64,000 bases of DNA from contig NZ_LGEK01000005.1 of assembly GCF_001636615.1 (NCBI RefSeq), forward strand, positions 41,958 through 105,957, read 5' to 3'. Numbering within the stretch: the first letter of the stretch is position 1; each line of letters starts with the position of its first letter. A program made the position numbers and the translations under genes. Below, in pieces: positions 28,198-38,362 of this stretch. The notes under the pieces were generated by a model. It had not been told where the DNA came from and did not search any database. It saw nothing but the letters and a program-made list of their open reading frames with translations. The DNA comes from Mucilaginibacter sp. L294 (lineage in GTDB: Bacteria; Bacteroidota; Bacteroidia; Sphingobacteriales; Sphingobacteriaceae).

Positions 28198-28590
28198 TTA
28201 TTTTTTCTTCCGGTTTTCCAGCAGGGTAGCGATACTAATACCCGAACAATCAGCAATCACCGTAGCCAGTACCGTTATTGGCATATCGGCTTCACTATTA
28301 AAGTTAATACAGCCTTTCTGAAACTTAGCATCTGGTAACAATTTTTCAAACTTCTGGTACAGTGCCGGGTTCATATACATTGGCAAGCAATGTAACGACA
28401 TGTGATTTTTTGTACTGGCCAGCCCGTACTTCATATAACTACGTTCCTCGTATAAGATCATTTCCTTACCCATCATCAGCTTCACAACCGGGGTAATAGT
28501 CGGGTCGCTTGTCATGATTGCCTCATGCAACGCAGTTAAAAACAACTGCCTATCCTCAGGCGCCCCGCTTATAAATTCTGTAATGCTCAT
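28198..28590 (-). CDS. DUF1801-like (YdhG/CyaY-fold) protein
   Basis: A 130-residue cytosolic protein. The middle (MILYEERSYMKYGLASTKNHMSLHCLP) and the later KGCINFNSEADMPITVLATVI resemble the DUF1801 family, whose fold is shared with CyaY and YjbR and whose function is poorly defined. It is convergent with the alpha/beta hydrolase and stands apart from the PUL upstream. Confidence 0.7.
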   Translation of the reverse strand: MSITEFISGAPEDRQLFLTALHEAIMTSDPTITPVVKLMMGKEMILYEERSYMKYGLASTKNHMSLHCLPMYMNPALYQKFEKLLPDAKFQKGCINFNSEADMPITVLATVIADCSGISIATLLENRKKK

Positions 28591-28790
28591 ATACTATAAT
28601 TTAGGATGTAATTGGCTGTTATCAAAAATAACAATTACGAAATGAAAGTGTTGTAGTTTGAATATGAATCATTCATTTATTCTTTCCAAACTTTAAGACC
28701 CAGTTCATCACACTGTTTGTTTGTGCGTAAAAAAGCTTATAGTACAAAGCCCGCAGATGCCGCGAAGGAAAACCCGCGTTTTGGACACAA

Positions 28791-28823
28791 AAAAAGCCGT
28801 TTTCTTGCGAAAAACGACTTTTT
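28791..28823 (-). terminator. Intrinsic terminator of the GH31 operon
   Basis: AAAAAGCCGTTTT (28791-28803) and AAAACGACTTTTT (28811-28823) form a 13-bp stem with one G-T pair and a 7-base loop, 34 bases beyond the GH31 stop. T-rich ends exist on both strands. Confidence 0.8.
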
Positions 28824-28856
28824 ACGGATGTTAGTTTAGGTTTGTAATACTTCTAT

Positions 28857-31001
28857 TTAGTTGATGACCTGCCATTTTTTTATAATATACCTTGTACCTT
28901 TCAATGAACCACTTCGTTTTATTGCCCCTTTATTTTTATCCCACAATAAGTTGACCGAGTTATAATTGCCTTTTTCATAGTTAAAAGACACTCCATCATC
29001 TTCAAATAACGAACCTGTGGTTGTATGATTGCCATACACAAAACAGGTGATCTCAAATTTGGTATCGGGTGTAACATGTTCAACAGGTTTAGCTAATGGC
29101 AATATAGTACCTTCTTTTATAAAAATGGGCAATTGCGTAAGGCTTGGTTTAATCGTATAATATTTCCCGCCTTCGTATTTTTGGTTAGTATTAAAATCAT
29201 ACCAGATACCCGCCGGAAGGTAAACCTTTCTTTCGTCCATTTTTTCTGTTAATGGTGCAGCCAGTATACCACTGCCTATCATATACTCGTCTGATAAATT
29301 GAACGTATTCTTATCCTCAGGATAATCCATGACCAAGGCACGAAACGGAGGTATCCCTTTAAAATGATAATCAGCAAAAGCACTGTACAGGTAGGGAACC
29401 AGGCTCATTCTGAATTCGAATAATTTGCGAATATCGTCCTCCACTTCTTTTGCATTGTCCATCAGCTGGCCCGCATTGTTCTTTTTGATATTGATCTGTA
29501 ACCATGGTGGGTTTTGCAGGTACCAGGAATTAAATAGTGTTTGTGCCGATAGTACCGCAGTTTGACTGCGGCGCATAAAATCTTTTATCGAATTGGACTC
29601 TCTCACTTCCGGCGACCATATCATGCCCGAAAAGCCAGAATTCAATATCATTTTGATGTACTGGTCGTGATCATACGTGTCGCTATACAACGCAGCCGGA
29701 TACGAGGATGCGAAAGCATTTGAGGCACGTACATCAAGGTAGGTGCGCTTGTTTGAGCGCTTATAAATGTCATATACGGTTTTTTGATACAGTAAGCCAA
29801 AAAGCTGGTGCATTTGCTCTCCGTCAATACCCGATGGGAACCGGCTAAGCTCAGGAAAACTCCACGAGTTGCTTCCAAAAGCGATATTGGAGTTATCACA
29901 TTCATCCATTTTAAAGCCCGAGATCCCTTGTTTTACAAATGTATTATCGTGGTAATTGGCGAAGATGCCTCTTGTGGCGCTATCTGCGAAATCGGGAACC
30001 AACCCGCCCCATACCAGGTAATTACCCGATTTGGTTTTCAAAGGCTCATAAAGCGGGGATTTTGGTGATACAAAAGCATGTTCCCATAAATTTACCTGAA
30101 AACCCTTATCCTTCATGGTCGCAATAAACGCATTAGGATCTGGAAAGAAATCTTTGGCCCACACATAAGAGCAAGAGTATGCCGCGGTTTGCCATTTAGG
30201 TTCAATACCTAATACATCACACGGGATATGGTTTTCACGAAAATATTCGGCCATTTTAATCACCTGCTGCTGATTGAAATCTGCTTTTACACGGTATTTA
30301 ATACCCAACCCCCAAATTGCAGGTAAAGCACCGCCACCTGCAAATAAGTTATACCGCTGCATAACATTTTTAAGATCGGGCCCCTCAAATACAAAAACTT
30401 CTATTCCTTTGGCGCCCGGGATATCCACCGTTACATTACCCAGTGCCTGGTTATTATTTTTGTATAACTCATCTACAGAGTTGCCATCCTTCCGCTCTGT
30501 GTCCGTGCTCTTCCTGTCGTTCAACTTGGCTGTGCTACCGCAATAAAATGTAGTATATCGTGATGTATTTATCAAGATTCCGTAACCTTTGTTAGATACA
30601 TAAAATGTAGTGGGCCCATGTGTATAACCAACATCATTTAACGGGTTATCGTTCACAATCGGTTTTACTTTTAACCCCCGCTGGTTAAAAGAACCCAGTT
30701 GCAGCCCAAAACCATAAAGCTGTTCACTATTATCCAGCGGGATCTCCACCACTACCCCACGGTCGTTTGTACTTATTTTGATATCAGCGAGTTTGAAGGG
30801 TAGTTTTCCGGCTGGCAGGCTGGCAAGTGCCGTCTTCATTGGCAGCTCCTCACAAAAGGCATATGGCGTAAATTTGTCAGGCTGGCCTGCGGATATTTTT
30901 TGCACACCGGCTGCCAGGTTGGTAACCTGCGCAATTGTATTGATAAAAGACGCCTGCAAAATAAGGAACAGCACAAACGCGCTAATCGTATGTTTTTTCA
31001 T
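28857..31001 (-). CDS. Secreted GH31 glycosidase
   Basis: A 714-residue protein. The ATG at 31001 gives the signal peptide MKKHTISAFVLFLILQASFINTIAQ; the longer in-frame start at 31133 would run into the upstream gene and is rejected. An N-terminal beta-sandwich (about 30-225) precedes the barrel (PAIWGLGIKYR ... CDVLGIEPKWQ). The nucleophile is D366 in GFKMDECD. The acid/base region is unusual: SSYPAALYSDTYDHD replaces the common RSGWAGSQRY-type stretch. It probably releases an alpha-linked sugar (glucose, xylose or galactose). It is the last gene of the sigma/FecR-controlled PUL. Confidence 0.88.
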   Translation of the reverse strand: MKKHTISAFVLFLILQASFINTIAQVTNLAAGVQKISAGQPDKFTPYAFCEELPMKTALASLPAGKLPFKLADIKISTNDRGVVVEIPLDNSEQLYGFGLQLGSFNQRGLKVKPIVNDNPLNDVGYTHGPTTFYVSNKGYGILINTSRYTTFYCGSTAKLNDRKSTDTERKDGNSVDELYKNNNQALGNVTVDIPGAKGIEVFVFEGPDLKNVMQRYNLFAGGGALPAIWGLGIKYRVKADFNQQQVIKMAEYFRENHIPCDVLGIEPKWQTAAYSCSYVWAKDFFPDPNAFIATMKDKGFQVNLWEHAFVSPKSPLYEPLKTKSGNYLVWGGLVPDFADSATRGIFANYHDNTFVKQGISGFKMDECDNSNIAFGSNSWSFPELSRFPSGIDGEQMHQLFGLLYQKTVYDIYKRSNKRTYLDVRASNAFASSYPAALYSDTYDHDQYIKMILNSGFSGMIWSPEVRESNSIKDFMRRSQTAVLSAQTLFNSWYLQNPPWLQINIKKNNAGQLMDNAKEVEDDIRKLFEFRMSLVPYLYSAFADYHFKGIPPFRALVMDYPEDKNTFNLSDEYMIGSGILAAPLTEKMDERKVYLPAGIWYDFNTNQKYEGGKYYTIKPSLTQLPIFIKEGTILPLAKPVEHVTPDTKFEITCFVYGNHTTTGSLFEDDGVSFNYEKGNYNSVNLLWDKNKGAIKRSGSLKGTRYIIKKWQVIN

Positions 31002-31047
31002 ATGAAATGTAATATTAAAAAAAAATCGGAAATCACTATATGTATTA

Positions 31048-33189
31048 TCAGGGGGCTTTTTTAAACCCCTCCCATTTAACCACCCATGAACCATCTTTAG
31101 GCCACCCGGGTTCATGAATGTTTTTATCACCATCCCAGCCGGCTGTCATAAATGCTATCGCATATAATAAACCACCGTTTGAAGGGATGTAAGGATACGG
31201 ATTACCCCCGCCAACAAAACCATGCTCGTCAAACCCAAATTTTTTTGAAGGATGTAGAAGCATATCAACAGCTTGTTCCGGATGCCCAAGCCTGGCAGCA
31301 GACATGGCTACCATCGGGAAGTCCCACCCCCAGCCGGTATCATATTTCCATACCGCCTGGATCTTTTGGTAGGTTTTTTCCATAATGTGCCCGTCTACAC
31401 CATTGCCGGGCAACACGCCAAATATCCCCGCCATGGCCGGATGTTCAAAATTGAATTTTGTCCACATATTGTCAATACCTTCCCATTGCTCGTAAAGGCT
31501 GTCTTTTACAGGTATCGGTGCTAAATTTTTAAGCACTTTTTCCCACTCCGGTTTTGGTGGAAGTTTTAGTTTTTCCCGCCATTTCAAGGCAGTTTGCAAC
31601 CCAAAGCGCCAGTAGGCCAACTCAAATGCAGGGTTTTGGGTCGTCAGCGATTCATTATTTTCTGAGACGACCCGGATGGGAGAGCCCAAGATATATTGTT
31701 TACGACCGGTATCCAGAAAAGCATAGGACGCCAAGAAATCCGCCGTTTTTTCAACGACCTGATCCCATTTTTTTAGCGTTTGTAGGGTTGGATGCGCCCG
31801 ATAATCGAGTTCGGCGAAAAAGATGGGATGTGGCTGTTGCCATACCAGCCAGGCATGGTTTAGATCCGGCCATTCCCTGCCGTCCGGGCCGGTACATTTA
31901 GGCCATCTGGCCCCGGCATATCCCTGCAGCTTTGCCCGCTTTATAGATGAGCTTAGGTTATCCGAATATACATGAAGGCTGTTGTTCAGCAACGGCCACC
32001 GGTCCCACAGCGCATAGTGGGCTGCGTGCCACCAGTACATTTCATAATGAAAGCGGCCATACCAACTGTTATTGACCAGACCGGTCTCCTGCGGCGGCAA
32101 ATTCCCTGCGGCGTTTATTGCCATCACATATTCAGAGAGTATGATCCTCCGCTCCAGTTCAAACCAGCGCGGATCTTTACTTTGAGACAGATCTATGGCT
32201 GCGCCGCTTTTCCAGAATACAGGCCAGTGAATAGCGCTTTTGGCTTTTATCTCTGCAAACGATGGTAAGTTATAGCCAATTTTAGAAGGGGAAAAAGCAA
32301 AGACATATTCTATGCTCCTATTTTTTTTATCCGGATAAAATGAATAGCTGTGCTCACTTTGTTTTTTTACGCTTCCGCTCCCTGACCACTTACAGGCTAC
32401 CTGATAGCTGGTGCTATCCATGTGCCGGTCAAATATCACCGAATTTGTACTTTTTACCTTGATGCTGGTTTGATGCAGCAGAGGCTTTTTATAATCCGAA
32501 CCGTTACTGAAGTATTTTAAACTGGCATAGGGAAAGTTCAGAAATATACCCAACCGGCCCTCCGTTATTAAATCAGATTCAATTTTGAAACTTAAAATAT
32601 CCTTTGCCGGATCACAGATGGTGGTAACCTTCACTTTTTGCCTCTGCACAGTAAAATTGCTTTCTGCTATACCGGTCCACAGGTCTAAATATTGAACCGG
32701 ATTTTGCAGGTCGTCCTGTAGCGCCGTACTACCATCCTCTTTTTTCAATATCAGCCCTATCCTTCCCAGGTTAAAGCGGTGTGGGTTGCTGGCGAGCCAT
32801 TCGGTCAATTCGGCCTGATTAGAATCAGGAAGGTCATAGCCAACCATCCGGCCATGGGTATTAATAAGTGTTTGTTTAAAGTCGGTGGGTTTCATGCCCT
32901 TTGGCGGTTGAGTACTGTGCCAGCTCCACTGAGACATTGTTGTAAACTGGTCATTAAAGGTTTGCATCCCGGTGATATCAAACCCGTAGGCAAAATTACC
33001 ATTACCAACCTGGGTTGGCCCGGCGAATTTCGCATCGGTAATTTTTAGATTATGCCTGCTTACCAATGCCCGGCGATCGATCGTTCCCCGGCTAACCTGT
33101 TGCGCCCGGGCGGCTAAACAGCTAAAAATAAATAATAATAAAACAGGCCTTTTTATGCACATCTTCAAACTTGAAAAAGTAATGATCAT
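31048..33189 (-). CDS. Secreted six-hairpin glycosidase, GH65/GH95-like
   Basis: A 713-residue secreted protein. Either ATG 33189 or ATG 33162 (MCIKRPVLLLFIFSC) can start the signal peptide ending ARAQ. The N-terminal half is a beta-sandwich; the C-terminal half is an alpha/alpha six-hairpin barrel with FHYEMYWWHAAHYALWDR, LQGYAGARWPKCTGPDG and YDTGWGWDFPMVAMSAARLG. These echo GH65 and GH95 motifs, but I cannot place it in a family with certainty. The acidic residue of HYEMYW and the glutamate near GREWPD are candidate catalytic groups. It lies between SusD and GH31 of one PUL, behind a strong hairpin, and likely acts with GH31 on the imported glycan. Confidence 0.7.
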   Translation of the reverse strand: MIITFSSLKMCIKRPVLLLFIFSCLAARAQQVSRGTIDRRALVSRHNLKITDAKFAGPTQVGNGNFAYGFDITGMQTFNDQFTTMSQWSWHSTQPPKGMKPTDFKQTLINTHGRMVGYDLPDSNQAELTEWLASNPHRFNLGRIGLILKKEDGSTALQDDLQNPVQYLDLWTGIAESNFTVQRQKVKVTTICDPAKDILSFKIESDLITEGRLGIFLNFPYASLKYFSNGSDYKKPLLHQTSIKVKSTNSVIFDRHMDSTSYQVACKWSGSGSVKKQSEHSYSFYPDKKNRSIEYVFAFSPSKIGYNLPSFAEIKAKSAIHWPVFWKSGAAIDLSQSKDPRWFELERRIILSEYVMAINAAGNLPPQETGLVNNSWYGRFHYEMYWWHAAHYALWDRWPLLNNSLHVYSDNLSSSIKRAKLQGYAGARWPKCTGPDGREWPDLNHAWLVWQQPHPIFFAELDYRAHPTLQTLKKWDQVVEKTADFLASYAFLDTGRKQYILGSPIRVVSENNESLTTQNPAFELAYWRFGLQTALKWREKLKLPPKPEWEKVLKNLAPIPVKDSLYEQWEGIDNMWTKFNFEHPAMAGIFGVLPGNGVDGHIMEKTYQKIQAVWKYDTGWGWDFPMVAMSAARLGHPEQAVDMLLHPSKKFGFDEHGFVGGGNPYPYIPSNGGLLYAIAFMTAGWDGDKNIHEPGWPKDGSWVVKWEGFKKAP

Positions 33190-33221
33190 TTTTAAATGGC
33201 TAAGTAAATAGAAAAATATTA

Positions 33222-33250
33222 ATAAGGCAGCTGCTGAGCAGCTGCCTTAT
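33222..33250 (-). terminator. Strong stem-loop after susD
   Basis: ATAAGGCAGCTGC (33222-33234) and GCAGCTGCCTTAT (33238-33250) are perfect 13-bp arms with a TGA loop, 18 bases after the susD stop and 33 bases before the next gene. There is no long T-tract, so it is more likely an mRNA-stabilising or partly terminating element than a full stop. Confidence 0.75.
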
Positions 33251-33268
33251 GCCGCGGGATCAAATTTA

Positions 33269-34903
33269 TTAATATCCCGGGTTTTGTTTAAGCGAGCCTA
33301 AGCTCTTATCTACTTCCGCACGCGGAAAAGGTATCAAATACTGTGGTTCCAAAAACTTACTATCGTTCAGTTTAATAATGTTATAGGTTTTTGTCCCATT
33401 GCCCTGTTTCACGATATCCATACGGAGAAAGGGCTGGTTCAATACCACTGTTGCAATCTTCCAACGGCGTACATCAAAGAACCTATGCTCTTCAAAGGCA
33501 AGCTCCACACGGCGCTCATTTTGTATACGGCTCCTGAGCGCATCACCGGCATCGGTAACCGCCGGCATGTTCACACTTGGACGGCTCCTTACCATATTGA
33601 GGTATTGCCTTGCCGTAGGCTCATCACCCAATTCAAATTTTGCTTCGGCATAGTTTAGCAATACCTCCGCATAGCGAAAAAAGATCCAGGGATTGGTGGG
33701 CCTAACGCTGGAACCCGATGGAGGAATACTCTCGACCAGAAACTTCTTGAAATTATACGAAGTAAGTGAGGCATTAAATCCCGAGCTGCTTTCCGGAGAA
33801 TCCTGCCCCCCGTGAAAAGTTTCTGTTGCCCTTCCGGCCCAAACGGAGCCGTCATGCAGTATCGAAGCATCAAATCTTGGGTCCCTGCCGCTGTACGGGT
33901 TCGCCGGGTCATAACCCGACCCCGGGTTTGCAACCAGGGTGCCGTCATTCTGTACAATATAGGGCTGCTTCCCGGTAGCTGCCATCTCATAAGCATTCAC
34001 GAGGTTTTGTGATGGATTTTCTGACCCGTAACCATTTGAGCCATTGCGCCCCTGTTCGAGGTTAAAGCCGGTGCCGCCGGTATTATTGGCTTGCGTAAAC
34101 TGGCGTGCAAAAATAACTTCCTGGTTATTACTTAAGAAAGTTGCCTGGTAATCGTCATTTAATTGATAACCTGCAGTAAGCAATGCGCCTGCGGCATCTG
34201 CCGCGGCCTGCCACTTTACCTGATCGTGGGTTGGATTATTTTGCGCGCTGGCGGCATAAAGCAATACCCGCGCCTTCAATGCCAGGCAGGCGTTCTTTGA
34301 TGCCCTTCCCAACTGATCGGCTGGCTGATTAGCGGGTAGTAATTTTGCCGCATCATCAAGTTCTGTTACAATGAATTTCACACAATCATCATAAGAAGCT
34401 TGTGTAACTGTAAAATCATCATGAAGGCCAAACACTTTAGTGATCAACGGGACACTGCCATATCGCCAAATCAAATTCGCATAAATATAGGCCCTGAGGA
34501 ACTTCATTTCACCTGTAACACCGTTTTTAAAACCCGCTTCGCCCGGAGCCGCATCTATCTTCGAAAAAAAGATGTTGATATTGCGGACATACCCATAGGC
34601 AAAATTAAAATAGTCGATCTTATCAGAGAGGCCTGAAACATTATCCTGGGTTAGTTCTCCTCTTTGCAATACGGCAAGGTTACCATAGCCATGTATGTTG
34701 TAAGTCTCATCACATGCCGAGGATAACAGGTCCTGCTGAAATCCATGCTGCATAACATTATAGGTTGCGTTAACATATAATTGTATCAGGGCGGGATCTG
34801 TCCAGGTATCTGTTTCTGATATTTTATCCAATGGTTTTAAATCCAGCTTATTACAAGAAGTAGCCGTAAAAACGATCAGTAGTATATAAATAATCTTTTT
34901 CAT
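33269..34903 (-). CDS. SusD/RagB-family nutrient-binding outer-membrane lipoprotein
   Basis: A 544-residue lipoprotein with signal MKKIIYILLIVFTATSC (Cys17 is the lipidation site). The SusD pattern is clear: TWTDPALIQLYVNATYN at the N-terminus, GEMKFLRAYIYANLIWRYGSVPLI, and the C-terminal RNERR-type motif ERRVELAFEEHRFFDVRRWK followed by PFPRAEV. It sits on the outer surface, caps the SusC channel and binds the glycan. It starts 10 bases after susC. A long hairpin follows its stop. Confidence 0.96.
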   Translation of the reverse strand: MKKIIYILLIVFTATSCNKLDLKPLDKISETDTWTDPALIQLYVNATYNVMQHGFQQDLLSSACDETYNIHGYGNLAVLQRGELTQDNVSGLSDKIDYFNFAYGYVRNINIFFSKIDAAPGEAGFKNGVTGEMKFLRAYIYANLIWRYGSVPLITKVFGLHDDFTVTQASYDDCVKFIVTELDDAAKLLPANQPADQLGRASKNACLALKARVLLYAASAQNNPTHDQVKWQAAADAAGALLTAGYQLNDDYQATFLSNNQEVIFARQFTQANNTGGTGFNLEQGRNGSNGYGSENPSQNLVNAYEMAATGKQPYIVQNDGTLVANPGSGYDPANPYSGRDPRFDASILHDGSVWAGRATETFHGGQDSPESSSGFNASLTSYNFKKFLVESIPPSGSSVRPTNPWIFFRYAEVLLNYAEAKFELGDEPTARQYLNMVRSRPSVNMPAVTDAGDALRSRIQNERRVELAFEEHRFFDVRRWKIATVVLNQPFLRMDIVKQGNGTKTYNIIKLNDSKFLEPQYLIPFPRAEVDKSLGSLKQNPGY

Positions 34904-34913
34904 ATTTTTTAAT

Positions 34914-37900
34914 TTATAAGGTTACGTTAATGCCGAAATTGATCACTCGTTGTGGCGGGTAATACCAGTAATCTGTGGTTTCCGGATCAAAGCCTAAATC
35001 TTTCATGTGGTCGTATATAACAAACAAATTGCTGCCGCTTACAGATACTCGTAAATTTTTAATCCCAACCTTACTGATGACGCTTTTCGGTAAATTATAA
35101 CCTAACTCCACATTCTTTACTCTTAAGAAACCAGCATCAAGCAGCCACTGGGTAGAAGTTTGCGTGTTATTGTTAAATAGCTCATAGCTGGCACGTGGCT
35201 GTGTTGCATTGGTATTTTCGGGGCTCCACCGGCCATCGGCGCGCCATGCCAAAAAGTTACCCAGTGAATAACTCATTACAGGAAAATAGCCGCCGAAGTA
35301 TTGTTTCGCGTTAGCTTGTCCTTGTAACAAAACTGAAAGGTCAAAGCCTTTGTATTTGAAATTTGCATTAAAACCAAAAGTTATCTCAGGAACATTCGTT
35401 TGATTGATACGGATGCGGTCACGTGAGTCTATCGATCCATCCTTATTAACATCTTCATATTTGATATCGCCGGGGCGGGCGTTCAGATAATGAGGGTATG
35501 CATCTATGGCTGCCTGATCGGGAAATATCCCAATAGCTTTGTAATATAAAGACGAACCTATAGGCCGGCCGGTAGCTAACTGGTACGGTTCGGCCGCGGG
35601 TTGCTCATCACTGAATATTACTTTGTTCCGGGCAAAAGCAACGTTACCAGAAAAGTTGTACTTAAATTCATGGTTATTATTTGCATGAGAAAGCACCAGC
35701 TCAAAGCCTTGATTATCTACAATACCTACGTTTTCATCAGGTAAGATTAACCCGGTGTAGCCTGGGATAACAGCTGTTCGTTTTGTTAAAATGTCAGATC
35801 TCCTGGTTTTAAAGTAATCGAATGTAATACCAAGGAAACCGTTCCACAAGGTTGCATCTAACCCGATGTTGCCTGTTTTTGCCCTTTCCCAGGTAATACT
35901 TGGATTTGGAGCACCTGTTTGAACCAGCCCGGTAACATCATTGCCACCAATAACATAGTTACTCCCTAAGCCGTATGTTGTCAGGTACTGAAAAGAGCTT
36001 ACAAGGTCGTTACCCATAATACCATAAGATCCCCTGATCTTTAGGTCATTTATAAAACCGAATCTTTTCATGAACTTTTCCTCAGACAATCTCCAGCCTA
36101 CTGAAGCACTCGGGAAATTCCCCCATCGCTTATTGGCCGCGAAATTTGGCGAGCCATCGCGCCTCATTGTAAACTCAGCGAGGTATTTACCTGCATAATC
36201 GTAATTTACCCTGCCAAAGTAATTTTTCCGGGCACCCTGAGTGGCCGATCCGTCGTTTCCTTGTTTGCTTTTGTCGCTGCTACCTGCAAATATTTGTGGT
36301 ATCACGGTAGAAACAAAGTCACTTCGGTAAGCGATATCATAATTACTATTGATGGTCTGCTGTTCGTATCCTAACAATACCTTGATGCCATTAAGCCCGA
36401 ATTTCCGCTCATAATTGATCTTACCAGTCAGGTAAAATAAAGAACCCAAACTGGTCCTGTCATTAAGGTCAGCCAAATCTGCACCCATTCCAGAGCGTCC
36501 GCGTGTATATTCACCGCTTGTTGGATCTTTATAGTATACAAACGTAGGCGTCTGAAAGGTTTTTGTAAAAACGCTGTTTGGATCATAGCTTCCGCTACCA
36601 TTTATCGACAGCCCTTTTACCCAAGGCACGTTCCAGTTAAAGAACAAAGTGCTTTGAAACGTATTTGTGTGTACGTCCTGATAACCGTTATTATCATTCA
36701 CCCAATTGGTTATACTTTCATTACCCCGGTTAGGCTGGGGGAAGTTAGTACCGGGCCAATAGGGCTGCCAGTTGGGTTGATATAGGAAAATATGGCTATT
36801 AAGATTATTGGCACCCTGATAAGGGAAATGATTGTTATCAAACCGCCCGGACAAATTCATTCCTATTTTGAAATTATCTGTGACCTGAACATCAATATTA
36901 GAGCGGATATTATACTGCCTGATCTTTTCGGTGCCCCCATTATACTGCCCATCCTGCATAACCTCTCCGAATGAGAGGAAATAGGTTGTGCCATTATTAC
37001 CTCCGGACACAGACAAGTTAGTTCTGTGCTGTGGCGTCCAGTTTTTAACGATGAATTTATACCAGTCGGTATTTGGGTAATTCGGATCTGAATTATCCTG
37101 GTATTTTTTCAGTTCATCGTCGGTATACCTTGGCGTTCTGCCTTCCCCGGTTTCTATTTCATTATAAACTTTGCCGAAAGTGTAAGAATCGGCCATGATA
37201 GGGTTTCTGGTTGGCTGGGTAAGCCCCTGGTTAAAAGAAAGGTTAACCTGGGGCGCGGCGCCGGCTGTTCCTCGTTTTGTGGTTACCAATATAACGCCAT
37301 TTGCGGCTCGCGCGCCATATATTGCAGCAGAAGCGTCCTTTAGCACCGATATGCTCTCAATATCGTTAGGGTTGATCTGCCCTAAGCCACCCCGTTCCAC
37401 ACCATCGATGACCACCAGTGCAGAAGAATTCCCGGTAGTGCTGCGTCCCCTAATGGAAATCGACGGATCGTCCCGCCCGGGTTCGCCAGATCTGCTATTA
37501 ATAATAACACCGGGTAAGCGCCCGGCGAGGGAGGCCGCCACATTTATTGACGGGCTTTTCACAATTTCAGAACCTTTTACCGCTACAACTGAACCGGTCA
37601 ACGTAGCTTTCTTTTGCGTTCCATAACCTACAACAACTACTTCGTTCAGGTTGCCGCTAACCGCTACAAGCGTTACGTTAATGCGCCTGTCACTCCCTAT
37701 TGCTACCTCCTTGGTTTGATAACCCAGGAAAGAAAACGATAAGGTACCGGTTGCCTCCGGCAACACTATTGTATATTCACCATTAACATTAGTTGCCAGG
37801 GCTTTACCTGTTTCCTTGTGCCTTACCGTTACCCCTGGTATAACCTCGCCTTTTTCATCGGTAACTTTGCCCGTAATAACAACCTGGGCTTCAACCGGGG

Positions 37901-38324
37901 TAGCGCCATCAGCTTGGTCTGCCTGTGCTTCAGGTGATGTAGTGGATGAAGAAGGAACAGTTTTCGAGTCTCCATTGAAATTGCGGATCACGATCACCTC
38001 GCCGACCATATCAAAGCTTAAGCTCAACGGTTGTAAAATTCTCCGGAGTACGTCAGAAAGCTTAATTTTTTGCATATCTACATTTACAAAAAGCTTTTCA
38101 TTAATGATATCCGGACTATAAACAAACTCAATATGGTACTGCTTTCCCAGTTTCTGAAGAACCTGGCGAAGTTGATTATTGGTTTCTTTGATAGATATTT
38201 TTTTATCCAGTACGGCTTGTGCTTTTACGCCATTAGCATAAACACTTCCCATAATGGAAAAAACTATGATTAACTGTAAAAATGTTATTCTCATTATTTT
38301 TAGCAGTAAAGGTTTATATTTCAT
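34914..38324 (-). CDS. SusC-family TonB-dependent receptor with STN signalling domain
   Basis: A 1136-residue receptor. After a signal sequence (about 1-36) comes an STN domain (about 40-115; ISIKETNNQLRQVLQKLGKQ ... VGEVIVIRN), then a carboxypeptidase-regulatory-like domain (about 150-235; GKVTDEKGEVIPGVTV), the plug (SIRGRSTTGNSSALVVIDGV, AAIYGARAANGVILVTTKRG) and the barrel ending in FGINVTL. STN-bearing receptors pass substrate signals to a FecR anti-sigma factor, and such a gene lies directly upstream. It therefore imports the PUL glycan and reports its presence. It forms a pair with the SusD 10 bases downstream. Confidence 0.96.
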   Translation of the reverse strand: MKYKPLLLKIMRITFLQLIIVFSIMGSVYANGVKAQAVLDKKISIKETNNQLRQVLQKLGKQYHIEFVYSPDIINEKLFVNVDMQKIKLSDVLRRILQPLSLSFDMVGEVIVIRNFNGDSKTVPSSSTTSPEAQADQADGATPVEAQVVITGKVTDEKGEVIPGVTVRHKETGKALATNVNGEYTIVLPEATGTLSFSFLGYQTKEVAIGSDRRINVTLVAVSGNLNEVVVVGYGTQKKATLTGSVVAVKGSEIVKSPSINVAASLAGRLPGVIINSRSGEPGRDDPSISIRGRSTTGNSSALVVIDGVERGGLGQINPNDIESISVLKDASAAIYGARAANGVILVTTKRGTAGAAPQVNLSFNQGLTQPTRNPIMADSYTFGKVYNEIETGEGRTPRYTDDELKKYQDNSDPNYPNTDWYKFIVKNWTPQHRTNLSVSGGNNGTTYFLSFGEVMQDGQYNGGTEKIRQYNIRSNIDVQVTDNFKIGMNLSGRFDNNHFPYQGANNLNSHIFLYQPNWQPYWPGTNFPQPNRGNESITNWVNDNNGYQDVHTNTFQSTLFFNWNVPWVKGLSINGSGSYDPNSVFTKTFQTPTFVYYKDPTSGEYTRGRSGMGADLADLNDRTSLGSLFYLTGKINYERKFGLNGIKVLLGYEQQTINSNYDIAYRSDFVSTVIPQIFAGSSDKSKQGNDGSATQGARKNYFGRVNYDYAGKYLAEFTMRRDGSPNFAANKRWGNFPSASVGWRLSEEKFMKRFGFINDLKIRGSYGIMGNDLVSSFQYLTTYGLGSNYVIGGNDVTGLVQTGAPNPSITWERAKTGNIGLDATLWNGFLGITFDYFKTRRSDILTKRTAVIPGYTGLILPDENVGIVDNQGFELVLSHANNNHEFKYNFSGNVAFARNKVIFSDEQPAAEPYQLATGRPIGSSLYYKAIGIFPDQAAIDAYPHYLNARPGDIKYEDVNKDGSIDSRDRIRINQTNVPEITFGFNANFKYKGFDLSVLLQGQANAKQYFGGYFPVMSYSLGNFLAWRADGRWSPENTNATQPRASYELFNNNTQTSTQWLLDAGFLRVKNVELGYNLPKSVISKVGIKNLRVSVSGSNLFVIYDHMKDLGFDPETTDYWYYPPQRVINFGINVTL

Positions 38325-38362
38325 AAATTTGGTTTGGGTTAATAATTCATAAAAAACTCGAC

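Noticed and set aside
31002..31133. 44-residue N-terminal extension of GH31
   Set aside because: Would overlap the upstream enzyme gene and place the signal peptide in the interior.
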